Assembly: GCF_900115495.1 (NCBI RefSeq)
Contig: NZ_FOWR01000018.1
Coordinates: forward strand, 1 to 64,000
Length of the DNA: 64,000 nucleotides
Direction of reading: 5' to 3'
Source: Enterovibrio norvegicus DSM 15893
GTDB taxonomy: Bacteria; Pseudomonadota; Gammaproteobacteria; Enterobacterales; Vibrionaceae
The notes under the pieces were generated by a model, which was not told where the DNA came from, did not search any database, and saw only the letters and a list, made by a program, of their open reading frames with translations. The position numbers and the translations under genes were made by a program. Shown here in pieces: positions 56,429 through 64,000 of the stretch (position 1 is its first letter; every line of letters begins with the position of its first letter).

Positions 56429-57562
56429 TTATTTGCGCAGCAACGGCAATACTTTGTCTTCCAGGTAAGGCTTGCGCCACCCCGACAGCAAATCAGGCAT
56501 TTTTTCTGGGTTACACTCTTTGACCCACGCCCATTTCAACATTTGGTGGATCTGCTTTTTAGACCCAACAAACTCAGGCACCACACCCAGCTGCTCTGCC
56601 ACCGCGTTGGTTTGATCTTTAATGCTCTTCACCGTCTGCTTGTAACCTGGCATATCAACCAAACGCGCAATCGGTTCAGGGTAATGCGTTTCCGGTGTAT
56701 TGTCCGCTTCCAACGCCATGGCAATCAAACGTTTACCGTGACGCTCAAGTTCAAAGCGATCGAAATCTTCATCCGCCATTTTTTCTAACGAACGAATATC
56801 AAAGCGTGCCACTTTCCAAAGGTTCAGCTCTTTCACCACGAAGTTCAACGCAAGATCGCGACGCTGTGCTTCTTTCAGGCGCCAGCTTGCTAGCTTCTGC
56901 AGTACCGCCAGTTGTTTTGGACGAAGTTGCCACGCATTCTTGATGTCTAAGTACGCTTTGTCTGGATCGGGTGTTTTACCGCGTTTACTCATCATCAAGG
57001 CACACTCTTGCTTCACCGCTTCACCCCAGCCAGTTTGCTCAACGCGCTCAGCCAAGATTTCGTAAAGAGGAAGTAAGTAGTGGACATCCGCTGCGGCGTA
57101 TTCGAGTTGCTTGTCACTCAGTGGGCGGGCACACCAATCGGTGCGCGCTTCACCTTTGTCGAGTGTGACGCCAAGGTATTCGTCCACCAGCGCCGCAAAG
57201 CCAGTAGAAAGGCCATGCCCCAAAAATGCCGCCATGATTTGGGTATCAATCATGGGTGTTGGCATCACACCCGCATAGTGGTGAAACACCTCAAGGTCTT
57301 CACTGCATGCGTGCAATACCTTGATAACAGATTCGTCCGACAGCACCGCCCAAAGTGGCGAAAGATCATCAAGCTCAATCGGGTCAATCAGCGACAGCGT
57401 TTCGCCATCAAACATTTGAATCAGACCCAATCGCGGGTACAAGGTGCGTGTGCGGACAAATTCGGTATCCAGCATCACGACAGGAACGTTTCGCGCTTGT
57501 TGGCAAACACGTTCAAGGTGGGATAGTTCAGTTACAATTTCAAAATTCACACTATCTTCCAT
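56429..57562 (-). CDS. rnd: ribonuclease D
   Basis: The 377-residue 3'-5' exonuclease has the DEDD motifs VVMLDTEFVRTRTLYPRLGL, HACSEDLEVFHHYAG and YAAADVHYLLPLY, followed by two HRDC-like domains. It trims the 3' ends of tRNA precursors and other small stable RNAs. The order min - rnd - fadD is conserved in vibrios. Confidence 0.93.
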   Translation of the reverse strand: MEDSVNFEIVTELSHLERVCQQARNVPVVMLDTEFVRTRTLYPRLGLIQMFDGETLSLIDPIELDDLSPLWAVLSDESVIKVLHACSEDLEVFHHYAGVMPTPMIDTQIMAAFLGHGLSTGFAALVDEYLGVTLDKGEARTDWCARPLSDKQLEYAAADVHYLLPLYEILAERVEQTGWGEAVKQECALMMSKRGKTPDPDKAYLDIKNAWQLRPKQLAVLQKLASWRLKEAQRRDLALNFVVKELNLWKVARFDIRSLEKMADEDFDRFELERHGKRLIAMALEADNTPETHYPEPIARLVDMPGYKQTVKSIKDQTNAVAEQLGVVPEFVGSKKQIHQMLKWAWVKECNPEKMPDLLSGWRKPYLEDKVLPLLRK

Positions 57563-57619
57563 TTTTTAGTTTTTGCCGCGACAAGCGACGCGCCCATCAA
57601 TTTACGGGGCAATCAAAAC

Positions 57620-57647
57620 AAACATGCCGGCCTAAGCCAGCATGTTT
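57620..57647 (-). terminator. terminator after fadD
   Basis: AAACATGC and GGC pair with GCC and GCATGTTT around a 4-base loop with one mismatch. On the minus strand it is followed by a T-rich stretch, 60 bases after the fadD stop. Confidence 0.7.
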
Positions 57648-57708
57648 TTAATTGGCGATTCGCCTCTATTGTACGCGCTACTTATTCAGTTAGCACGAGA
57701 CCTGAGAC

Positions 57709-59397
57709 TCATTCCGCGCTTGCAGCCTTTGCTTCTTGCTCTTCACGCAGTGCGCGACGCAGGATTTTACCCACGTTGGTTTTCGGCAATTCTTCACGGA
57801 ATTCGACAATCTTAGGCACTTTGTAACCCGTCAAGTGTTCGCGGCAGTGCGCCAGTAGCTCATCTTTGGTCAAGCTTGGGTCACGCTTCACAACACAAAT
57901 CTTCACGATCTCGCCAGACATTTCGTGCGGTTGACCAATCGCGGCCACTTCCAACACTTTGCCGTGTAACGCGACGACGTCTTCAATTTCGTTCGGGTAA
58001 ACGTTAAAGCCTGACACCAAAATCATGTCTTTTTTACGGTCAACAATGTGCAGGAAGCCATTTTCATCGAACTTCACGACGTCACCCGTCGAGAGCCAAC
58101 CGTCGTCAGTCAGGACTTCTTTCGTCGCTTCAGGACGCTGCCAGTAACCTTGCATGACTTGCGGGCCCTTCACTTGAAGTTCACCGATTTGATCGTTTGG
58201 CAGCACATTACCTTCGTCATCAACAATACGAACATCAGTAGATGGCACAGGCAAACCGATGGAACCGTTGTACTCAACAAGGTCATACGGGTAAGCGGCA
58301 ACAAGCGGTGAACACTCGGTAAGACCGTAACCTTCCAATAGGTGTTTACCCGTTAGTTTCACCCAACCTTCCGCGACGGCGCGTTGAACGGCCATACCAC
58401 CGCCCACGGTCAGGCTAAGGTTTGAGAAATCTAACTCGTGGAAATCTTCGTTATTCAACAACGCATTAAACAAAGTGTTCACGCCAGTAATCGCCGTGAA
58501 TGGGTGCTGCTTAAGTTCTTTGATGAACGCTGGAATATCACGTGGATTGGTGATCAACAGGTTTTGACCGCCAAGCTCGATGAACAACAGACAGTTAACC
58601 GTTAAGGCAAAGACGTGATACAGCGGTAAGGCAGTCACGACCAATTCACGGCCTTCAACCAAGACAGGCGAATACGTGCCTTTGGCTTGGTAAACGTTAG
58701 CGAGCATGTTGCGGTGTGAGAGCACGGCACCTTTTGCTACGCCTGTTGTACCGCCCGTGTATTGCAAGAAGGCAATATCATCACCCGTCATGAACGGTTT
58801 CACGTATTGCATACGACGGCCTTTCTTCAGAGCAAGGCGCATGGATGTCGCGTGTGGCAGGCTGTACTTAGGCACCATCTTCTTGATGTATTTCACCACG
58901 AAGTTAACGATGGTACCTTTCGCGCGTGGAAGCTGGTCACCCAAGCTGGTCAGGATCACGTGGCGTACGCCCGTGTTATCGACCACTTTCTCAAGGGTAT
59001 GGGCGAAGTTCGACACAATGACGATGGCTTTCGCGCCTGAATCGTTCAATTGGTGCTCAAGCTCGCGAGGCGTGTAAAGTGGGTTTACGTTTACCACGAC
59101 ACAACCCGCACGCAGAATACCAAACAGCGCAATAGGGTATTGCAGCAAGTTCGGCATCATCACGGCAACACGGTCGCCTTTTTTGAGCTTTAGGTCGTTT
59201 TGCAAGTAAGCGGCAAATGCACGGCTGCGTTCTTCCAGCTTACGGAAGGTCATCACCTGCCCCATATTGATGAAGGCAGTTTGATCGGCATACTTTTGTA
59301 CCGACTTCTCGAACATTTCTACCAATGAAGGGTATTTATCCGGTGAGATTTCCGCTGGTACATCTGATGGGTAGCGGTTAAGCCAAACCTTATCCAC
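57709..59397 (-). CDS. fadD: long-chain fatty acid-CoA ligase FadD
   Basis: The 562-residue adenylate-forming enzyme has the AMP-binding P-loop [24 protein letters not shown] and [20 protein letters not shown], then the fatty acyl-CoA synthetase signature region. It activates imported fatty acids on the inner face of the membrane with ATP and CoA. Confidence 0.95.
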   Translation of the reverse strand: MDKVWLNRYPSDVPAEISPDKYPSLVEMFEKSVQKYADQTAFINMGQVMTFRKLEERSRAFAAYLQNDLKLKKGDRVAVMMPNLLQYPIALFGILRAGCVVVNVNPLYTPRELEHQLNDSGAKAIVIVSNFAHTLEKVVDNTGVRHVILTSLGDQLPRAKGTIVNFVVKYIKKMVPKYSLPHATSMRLALKKGRRMQYVKPFMTGDDIAFLQYTGGTTGVAKGAVLSHRNMLANVYQAKGTYSPVLVEGRELVVTALPLYHVFALTVNCLLFIELGGQNLLITNPRDIPAFIKELKQHPFTAITGVNTLFNALLNNEDFHELDFSNLSLTVGGGMAVQRAVAEGWVKLTGKHLLEGYGLTECSPLVAAYPYDLVEYNGSIGLPVPSTDVRIVDDEGNVLPNDQIGELQVKGPQVMQGYWQRPEATKEVLTDDGWLSTGDVVKFDENGFLHIVDRKKDMILVSGFNVYPNEIEDVVALHGKVLEVAAIGQPHEMSGEIVKICVVKRDPSLTKDELLAHCREHLTGYKVPKIVEFREELPKTNVGKILRRALREEQEAKAASAE

Positions 59398-59505
59398 TTG
59401 AACTCTCCTATTATTATTCTGGGTATTATTCGCGGGTATCGCCCCGCGCCAGACGCAAAAAAGTTAAACGAGCGTTTTAATACTTAATTAGACCATGAGT
59501 AACAA

Positions 59506-60387
59506 TCAATTAACATCCTCATACTCAATGAGGTGTAGCTTGGTCACAAAATCATTAATCAACGCCGCGGTATCTGCCTGACTTTGTAGGTGACAATGAT
59601 GGGTTCCTGTCACTGTTTCTATTGTCAGGTCGTTAAACCATGCCGCACGTTGTTGGGCCATCGGGCCGCGCAATTCTGGGTATCCGTCATCACCAATAAT
59701 GGCGAGAACCGGACAACGAATGCCGCGAATCAAATGTTCGGCATGATGCGTTGACATTCGATACACAGAGTCCGTTTTTAATTTCGCGTCGTGTCGCCAT
59801 TGCCACACTTCGCCTCTCTGCTCTATGCCTCGTCGCACCAAAGGCAACAAGTCATCCATCGGCACTTTATTGATGCCACGACGCAGTTTTAATGCGGCTT
59901 CGAACGAGGGTAAATCACGAGGTTGCTTGAGCGTTTCTCGGCTTATAACACCGCTTCTCAATCGTTCAACCACTTTATCGTCACGCTCTGACATGGGCCC
60001 AAGCGCTTCAATCATGATGAGTCCTTTTGCCCTTTCAGGAAACGCCGCGCACCAACAAGACGCCACTAAGCCACCCAGCGAGTGCCCAACCAAATACAGA
60101 GCGCGATCACCCAACTGCAAGATAAGCTGGTGAAGATCATCAACATAGTCAAAGAAAGGGTAGAAGCTATCGGGGCCTTTGTGATCAGACAAACCGTGTC
60201 CCGGCCAATCGGGTAACACGAGGTCAAATCGTTCGGTAAGCAGTGGCACGAGTGGTTCGAAGCTACCACTGTTATCTTGCCAGCCGTGCAACATAAGAAG
60301 CACAGGCTTATTGCTGTCGGTAAGACAAACTTGCGCAGCGAGATCGCCATGCCTTACTGCGAATTTTCTTTCTTGTAATGTCATCAT
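59506..60387 (-). CDS. alpha/beta hydrolase
   Basis: The 293-residue hydrolase has an oxyanion-hole HGWQDN, the nucleophile elbow VGHSLGGLVAS, an Asp in IIGDDGYPE and the catalytic His in TGTHHCHLQ. The substrate is unknown; esterase or related activity is likely. It lies between fadD and the small gene at 60533-60823 in the same direction. Two adjacent ATG codons (60387 and 60384) are both possible starts. Confidence 0.85.
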   Translation of the reverse strand: MMTLQERKFAVRHGDLAAQVCLTDSNKPVLLMLHGWQDNSGSFEPLVPLLTERFDLVLPDWPGHGLSDHKGPDSFYPFFDYVDDLHQLILQLGDRALYLVGHSLGGLVASCWCAAFPERAKGLIMIEALGPMSERDDKVVERLRSGVISRETLKQPRDLPSFEAALKLRRGINKVPMDDLLPLVRRGIEQRGEVWQWRHDAKLKTDSVYRMSTHHAEHLIRGIRCPVLAIIGDDGYPELRGPMAQQRAAWFNDLTIETVTGTHHCHLQSQADTAALINDFVTKLHLIEYEDVN

Positions 60388-60532
60388 GCGCAGAATAAAA
60401 CCCAGGGTCTGTTGACCTTAGCTATTGAACAGCTTGAGCACCGCGCTGAGAATAAGCGCGCGCAGCCTAACACAGTAATGTGCAGGGAAGAATATATGGC
60501 TTAAGTGGTACGAGGAGTTGAATCGAACCGAT

Positions 60533-60823
60533 TTAGACAAAGATATCAACACCGAATAAGGCCGCTAACTCTTCACGTCTTGCTTGGTTTTTTATGTCCA
60601 TGTAAGACGCGAGAGCATGTCGACTTTTGCCATCAGGCAAATCGTAATGGATTTGCTGATGCGCTTCTTGTGCCATTTCAGGGTTTCGAATGCCAAGGGA
60701 GACAGCAGTAGCAACAATTGACGGCTTGGCCGTATTCTCATTGGGTGAGGCATTGTCGCTTTTCTTACGCCGTGTGGTGGACGGGCGTTGAATGGGCTGC
60801 GGTAATCCTTGAATCGAAACCAT
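60533..60823 (-). CDS. small conserved-looking protein, unknown
   Basis: The 96-residue protein has a disordered, Ser/Thr/Lys/Asn-rich first half and an ordered C-terminal half (LPDGKSRHALASYMDIKNQ, then REELAALFGVDIFV). I do not recognise a family. The ATG has AAGG about 6 bases upstream and follows tsaB by 28 bases, so it is probably co-transcribed and real. Confidence 0.65.
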   Translation of the reverse strand: MVSIQGLPQPIQRPSTTRRKKSDNASPNENTAKPSIVATAVSLGIRNPEMAQEAHQQIHYDLPDGKSRHALASYMDIKNQARREELAALFGVDIFV

Positions 60824-60851
60824 GGCTGACCTTATTGGTAATTAGTAGGCG

Positions 60852-61568
60852 TTATTCGCGACCTGGCAGCTTTTTCCACGCTACCGTGTCTCGCAAATAC
60901 ACTGGGCTGGCATGTTCTGCATCCACCACCTCACCGCGCAACAACGCGTGATGAGCAAGAATCAGCATGTCTTCTGACTCCGGATACAAGACACCACTCT
61001 CCGTTACGGATAAGTGTAGTTGGCTTGCCAAATCTGGGTAGGCTGGCCAGCCTGTTCCCGCGATTGCCCATGCATTTTCTACGCTGATCGCTGCATTTTC
61101 ACTGAGCTGTGCTGCAAGCATTTCAGGTGGAAGCACCGCTTCCGCATGCACGGTTTCCCAGTCACCATTGTCAAGACGTTGGTAACCACCGAAGTAGATT
61201 TCATTCATACGCGCATCAATCGCTGACAACACTTGCGTTGATTGATTACGACGGTAAGCCTGTTGTGCCATGGCAGCCATGGTAGAAATGCCCACCATTG
61301 GAATGTCTGCACCAAACGCCAATCCTTGCGCAATACCAATGCCGATACGTACTCCAGTGAAACTACCCGGCCCGCGACCGAACGCCAATGCATCGAGTTC
61401 ACGTAGGGTCACACCCGCCTCTGCTAACACGCTGTCTACCATAGGCAGAATCTTTACCGTGTGCTCGCGGGGTGCCATTTCACAGCGCACAATCGTGTCA
61501 TTACCGATTTTTAGCGCAACAGAGCAGTTTTCAGTCGCCGTGTCGACGGCAAGAATTTTAGATGTCAT
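60852..61568 (-). CDS. tsaB: tRNA t6A modification protein TsaB
   Basis: The 238-residue protein opens [19 protein letters not shown] with the ASKHA fold and has [20 protein letters not shown]. With TsaC, TsaD and TsaE it makes N6-threonylcarbamoyladenosine at position 37 of ANN-decoding tRNAs. Its ATG follows directly after the yoaA stop (TAAATG). Confidence 0.94.
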   Translation of the reverse strand: MTSKILAVDTATENCSVALKIGNDTIVRCEMAPREHTVKILPMVDSVLAEAGVTLRELDALAFGRGPGSFTGVRIGIGIAQGLAFGADIPMVGISTMAAMAQQAYRRNQSTQVLSAIDARMNEIYFGGYQRLDNGDWETVHAEAVLPPEMLAAQLSENAAISVENAWAIAGTGWPAYPDLASQLHLSVTESGVLYPESEDMLILAHHALLRGEVVDAEHASPVYLRDTVAWKKLPGRE

Positions 61569-63527
61569 TTACACCTCAGGCGTTGCTGGAACTTCAGCAT
61601 CATCGTTGTTATGTGTGTCTATAGCAGCGAGAAACTCGCTCACTTTCTCTAAATCCCGCGTACGTGGAATTGGAGGTAAACTGCGAAGGAATGTTTCCCC
61701 GTAGCGTCTACTCACCAAACGATTATCACAAATGATCAACGCACCGTGGTCTCGTCCGTCTCGAATAAGACGTCCTACCCCTTGCTTGAGTGTGATAACA
61801 GCATCTGGAATTTGGACTTGGGAAAACGGATCGCCCCCTTGCAGTCTGCAATCTTCGATTCGCGCTTTTAAAAGCGGATCGTCAGGTGCAGTAAAAGGCA
61901 ATTTATCAATAATAACACAGCTCAGGGCTTGGCCTCTAACGTCAATCCCCTCCCAGAAAGCACCTGTCGCCACCAGCAGCGCATTTCCAAGTTCGAGGAA
62001 TTCAGCCAACAGTTTCTGTTTCGACATTTCGCCCTGAACAAGCACAGGTAAATCAAAGCGCTCTCGAAAGCCTTCAGACAAATCACGCACCATTTGGTGA
62101 GATGTGCAAAGGAAGAAACAACGCCCGCCGTTTTGTTCAATCACAGGCGTAAGCATGTCCACAAGCTTGTCTGCCAACCCATAGCTGTTAGGTTCAGGCA
62201 AGAAACGTGGCACACACAATATTGCTTGCGATTCATAGTCAAACGGACTCGGCAAGGTAAATTGCTCTGCGGGTTCTAATCCTAAGCGATGGCTGAAATG
62301 GCTGAAATCGTCGTTTACCGCCAGCGTCGCTGACGTGAAAATCCATGCGCCCTGCTGCATCTGAATTTGTTCACGGAATTTTTCTGCCACAGAAAGCGGC
62401 GTGATGTTGAGGCTAAAGTGGTAACGACTGCACTCATACCAGTAGGAATACCCCGGAATCGTGGTATCGCTAAGACGTTCAAGCCGTGCCTTCAACAAGG
62501 TGGCTCGCTCAAACGCCGCATCCAGTAATTGGCTGCGCCCGAGCGACAGTTTGATCACGTCATACGCAAGCGTTAGTGCATCTGACAATCTCACCAATTC
62601 ACGCGCAACCGCAGGTGATGCGCTGATTTCACGCCAGTTTCCGCGGAAACCCGGCTCACCAAGCACGATACGTAAATCCGACGCGCATTGGGAGAGACGG
62701 TCTGCAACTTTATCGAGCTGTTTGGTATCACGCAATTCTGTACGGTACGCAATGTGAATGTCTTTAGCGAGCTCTTGGATTTGACGACTAGACAGGCTTT
62801 GACCGAAGTACTGGCTGGCAATGTCTGGGATCTGATGAGCTTCGTCAAAAATGAACACTTCGGCCTCGGGGATCAATTCGCCGAATCCGGTTTCTTTGAT
62901 CGCCAAATCCGCCAAGAAAAGATGATGGTTAACCACAACAAGGTCAGCATCCATCGCCTTCTTACGGGCTCTAACGACAAAACATTCTTTATAGCTTGGG
63001 CATTCTTTGCCAAGGCAATTGTCGTTCGTGGACGTGATGGTTGGAATGATTGGGCTGTCTTCCGCCAAATCATCACATTCGCCCAAATCCCCGGTTTTGG
63101 TTTCTGATGACCAACCGCGTACTTTCACGAGCTGCGTGAGTAAGGTGGGATCGGCTTGGCCGTCATGACTTTCAATCAATTGACGCCCTAAACGCTCAGG
63201 ACAAAGGTAATTCGAGCGCCCTTTCAAAAGCGCAACGCGACCTGTAAAGCCCAGCGTATTCATCATCAACGGTAAATCACGATGAAAAAGCTGTTCTTGA
63301 AGATTTTTCGACCCTGTGCTGACGATGGTTTTCTTACCACTAAGCAGTGCAGGCGCAAGATAGGCATAGGTTTTACCCGTTCCCGTTCCCGCTTCGACCA
63401 CCAGCTGAGAGCTGTCTTTGATCGCACGCTCGACAGCCATCGCCATGTCCGTTTGCGGTTGACGTGGTTGAAAGCCTTTAATGGCTTTGGCGAGTGCACC
63501 TGTTGTGGAGAAAACCTTCGAAATCAT
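61569..63527 (-). CDS. yoaA: XPD/DinG-family helicase YoaA
   Basis: The 652-residue helicase has Walker A EAGTGTGKTYAYLAP, DEAH in IFDEAHQIP, and four cysteines of an Fe-S domain (YLCPERLGR, then NCLGKECPSYKECF). YoaA is an iron-sulfur helicase that acts in DNA damage repair. It is first in the run yoaA - tsaB - 60533 gene. Confidence 0.93.
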   Translation of the reverse strand: MISKVFSTTGALAKAIKGFQPRQPQTDMAMAVERAIKDSSQLVVEAGTGTGKTYAYLAPALLSGKKTIVSTGSKNLQEQLFHRDLPLMMNTLGFTGRVALLKGRSNYLCPERLGRQLIESHDGQADPTLLTQLVKVRGWSSETKTGDLGECDDLAEDSPIIPTITSTNDNCLGKECPSYKECFVVRARKKAMDADLVVVNHHLFLADLAIKETGFGELIPEAEVFIFDEAHQIPDIASQYFGQSLSSRQIQELAKDIHIAYRTELRDTKQLDKVADRLSQCASDLRIVLGEPGFRGNWREISASPAVARELVRLSDALTLAYDVIKLSLGRSQLLDAAFERATLLKARLERLSDTTIPGYSYWYECSRYHFSLNITPLSVAEKFREQIQMQQGAWIFTSATLAVNDDFSHFSHRLGLEPAEQFTLPSPFDYESQAILCVPRFLPEPNSYGLADKLVDMLTPVIEQNGGRCFFLCTSHQMVRDLSEGFRERFDLPVLVQGEMSKQKLLAEFLELGNALLVATGAFWEGIDVRGQALSCVIIDKLPFTAPDDPLLKARIEDCRLQGGDPFSQVQIPDAVITLKQGVGRLIRDGRDHGALIICDNRLVSRRYGETFLRSLPPIPRTRDLEKVSEFLAAIDTHNNDDAEVPATPEV

Positions 63528-63666
63528 TGGTCATATATACAGTGTTAGAAAGGACTGCATTATGCCAATAAACCCAGCAGCCTGCCATGCATCAAATAGG
63601 AAAGGTGTGAGAGTGAGAGTATGACGGTGAAAAAACAGGGGCGATCACCCCATCTATATCGAATTT

Positions 63667-63695
63667 TTGACCTATTCGAAAATTCAGCGTAAAAC
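63667..63695 (+). promoter_or_regulatory. candidate sigma-70 promoter for purU
   Basis: TTGACC (63667-63672) and TAAAAC (63690-63695) are 17 bases apart, about 60 bases before the purU start. Confidence 0.5.
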
Positions 63696-63753
63696 AAATG
63701 GAATACGTATCTGCTTTACAGCACCACTTTGACTTCGCGAGATTCACGCTTCT

Positions 63754-64000
63754 ATGGAAAGAAAGACTCTGCTGACGGATTGTCCTGACGCGCAAGGCCT
63801 CATCGCCAAAATCACCAACATTTGTTACAAGCATCAACTCAATATCATCCATAACAACGAATACGTTGATCACAGCACTGGGCAGTTCTTCATGCGCACA
63901 GAGCTTGAAGGCATCTTTAATGATGAAACCTTCTTGATGGATATCGACCAAGCACTGCCTGCTGGCAGCCATCGCAGCCTCGTTAATGCTAAGCGCCGCA
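63754..64000 (+). CDS. purU: formyltetrahydrofolate deformylase PurU, N-terminal part
   Basis: The first 82 residues run to the window end in one frame: KTLLTDCPDAQGLIAKITNI begins an ACT domain, followed by HNNEYVDHSTGQFFMRTELE as in vibrio PurU. The enzyme hydrolyses 10-formyl-THF to formate and THF, supplying formate for purine synthesis. The catalytic domain lies outside the window. No strong ribosome site precedes ATG 63754. Confidence 0.88.
   Translation, partial: MERKTLLTDCPDAQGLIAKITNICYKHQLNIIHNNEYVDHSTGQFFMRTELEGIFNDETFLMDIDQALPAGSHRSLVNAKRR

Overview
The window is chromosomal DNA of a marine gammaproteobacterium of the family Vibrionaceae. The grounds are a VicH-type H-NS, the block minCDE - rnd - fadD - hydrolase - tsaB - yoaA, a his operon with a His-rich leader peptide, and a formate dehydrogenase locus of the type I associate with Vibrio and Shewanella (DUF3305, DUF3306, TorD-like chaperone, small Tat protein). 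A genus such as Enterovibrio, Grimontia or Photobacterium is plausible, but that is inference. Apart from the end of an IS256-family element at the left edge there is no mobile DNA, and I saw no tRNA, rRNA or CRISPR.

Layout. (1) 1-281: IS256-family remnant. (2) 0.4-1.6 kb: hydrolase-OsmC fusion. (3) 1.8-15.4 kb: a putrescine uptake and gamma-glutamyl-putrescine degradation island. It holds potFGHI, two PuuB-like oxidases, two PuuA-like ligases, PuuD, a putrescine/GABA-type aminotransferase and the repressor PuuR with a near-consensus operator; no puuC aldehyde dehydrogenase is present. (4) 15.5-16.3 kb: YchJ and a tiny ORF. (5) 16.7-24.0 kb: hisL, attenuator and hisGDCBHAFI. (6) 24.2-28.8 kb: pseC-F-G-H-I for CMP-pseudaminic acid, without pseB, behind a sigma-54-like promoter. 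(7) 28.8-29.6 kb: an exported MTA/SAH nucleosidase. (8) 29.8-49.2 kb: a formate dehydrogenase / tungstate / molybdenum-cofactor locus. (9) 49.3-52.6 kb: tdk, an NhaC-family transporter under a lysine riboswitch, and hns. (10) 52.9-64.0 kb: lytic transglycosylase, ycgL, minCDE, rnd, fadD, hydrolase, a small unknown, tsaB, yoaA and the start of purU.

The most interesting part is region 8. A membrane-bound, Tat-exported Fdh with Cys in place of selenocysteine lies beside FdhD, a TupABC tungstate importer, MobA, a MobB-MoeA fusion, and a sensor kinase plus sigma-54-dependent response regulator. I find sigma-54-like -24/-12 elements (GG-N10-GC with TGG and TTGC flanks) before the polyferredoxin-fdh genes, before tupA, before fdhD, and twice in a tandem 22-bp repeat before the DUF3305 gene. 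An identical 14-mer (TGGGACATTTTGAC) sits upstream of two of these promoters; at one it is half of a large inverted repeat. Together these suggest a sigma-54 regulon joining formate oxidation, tungstate import and cofactor assembly. The motifs are seen in the sequence; the regulon is inference.
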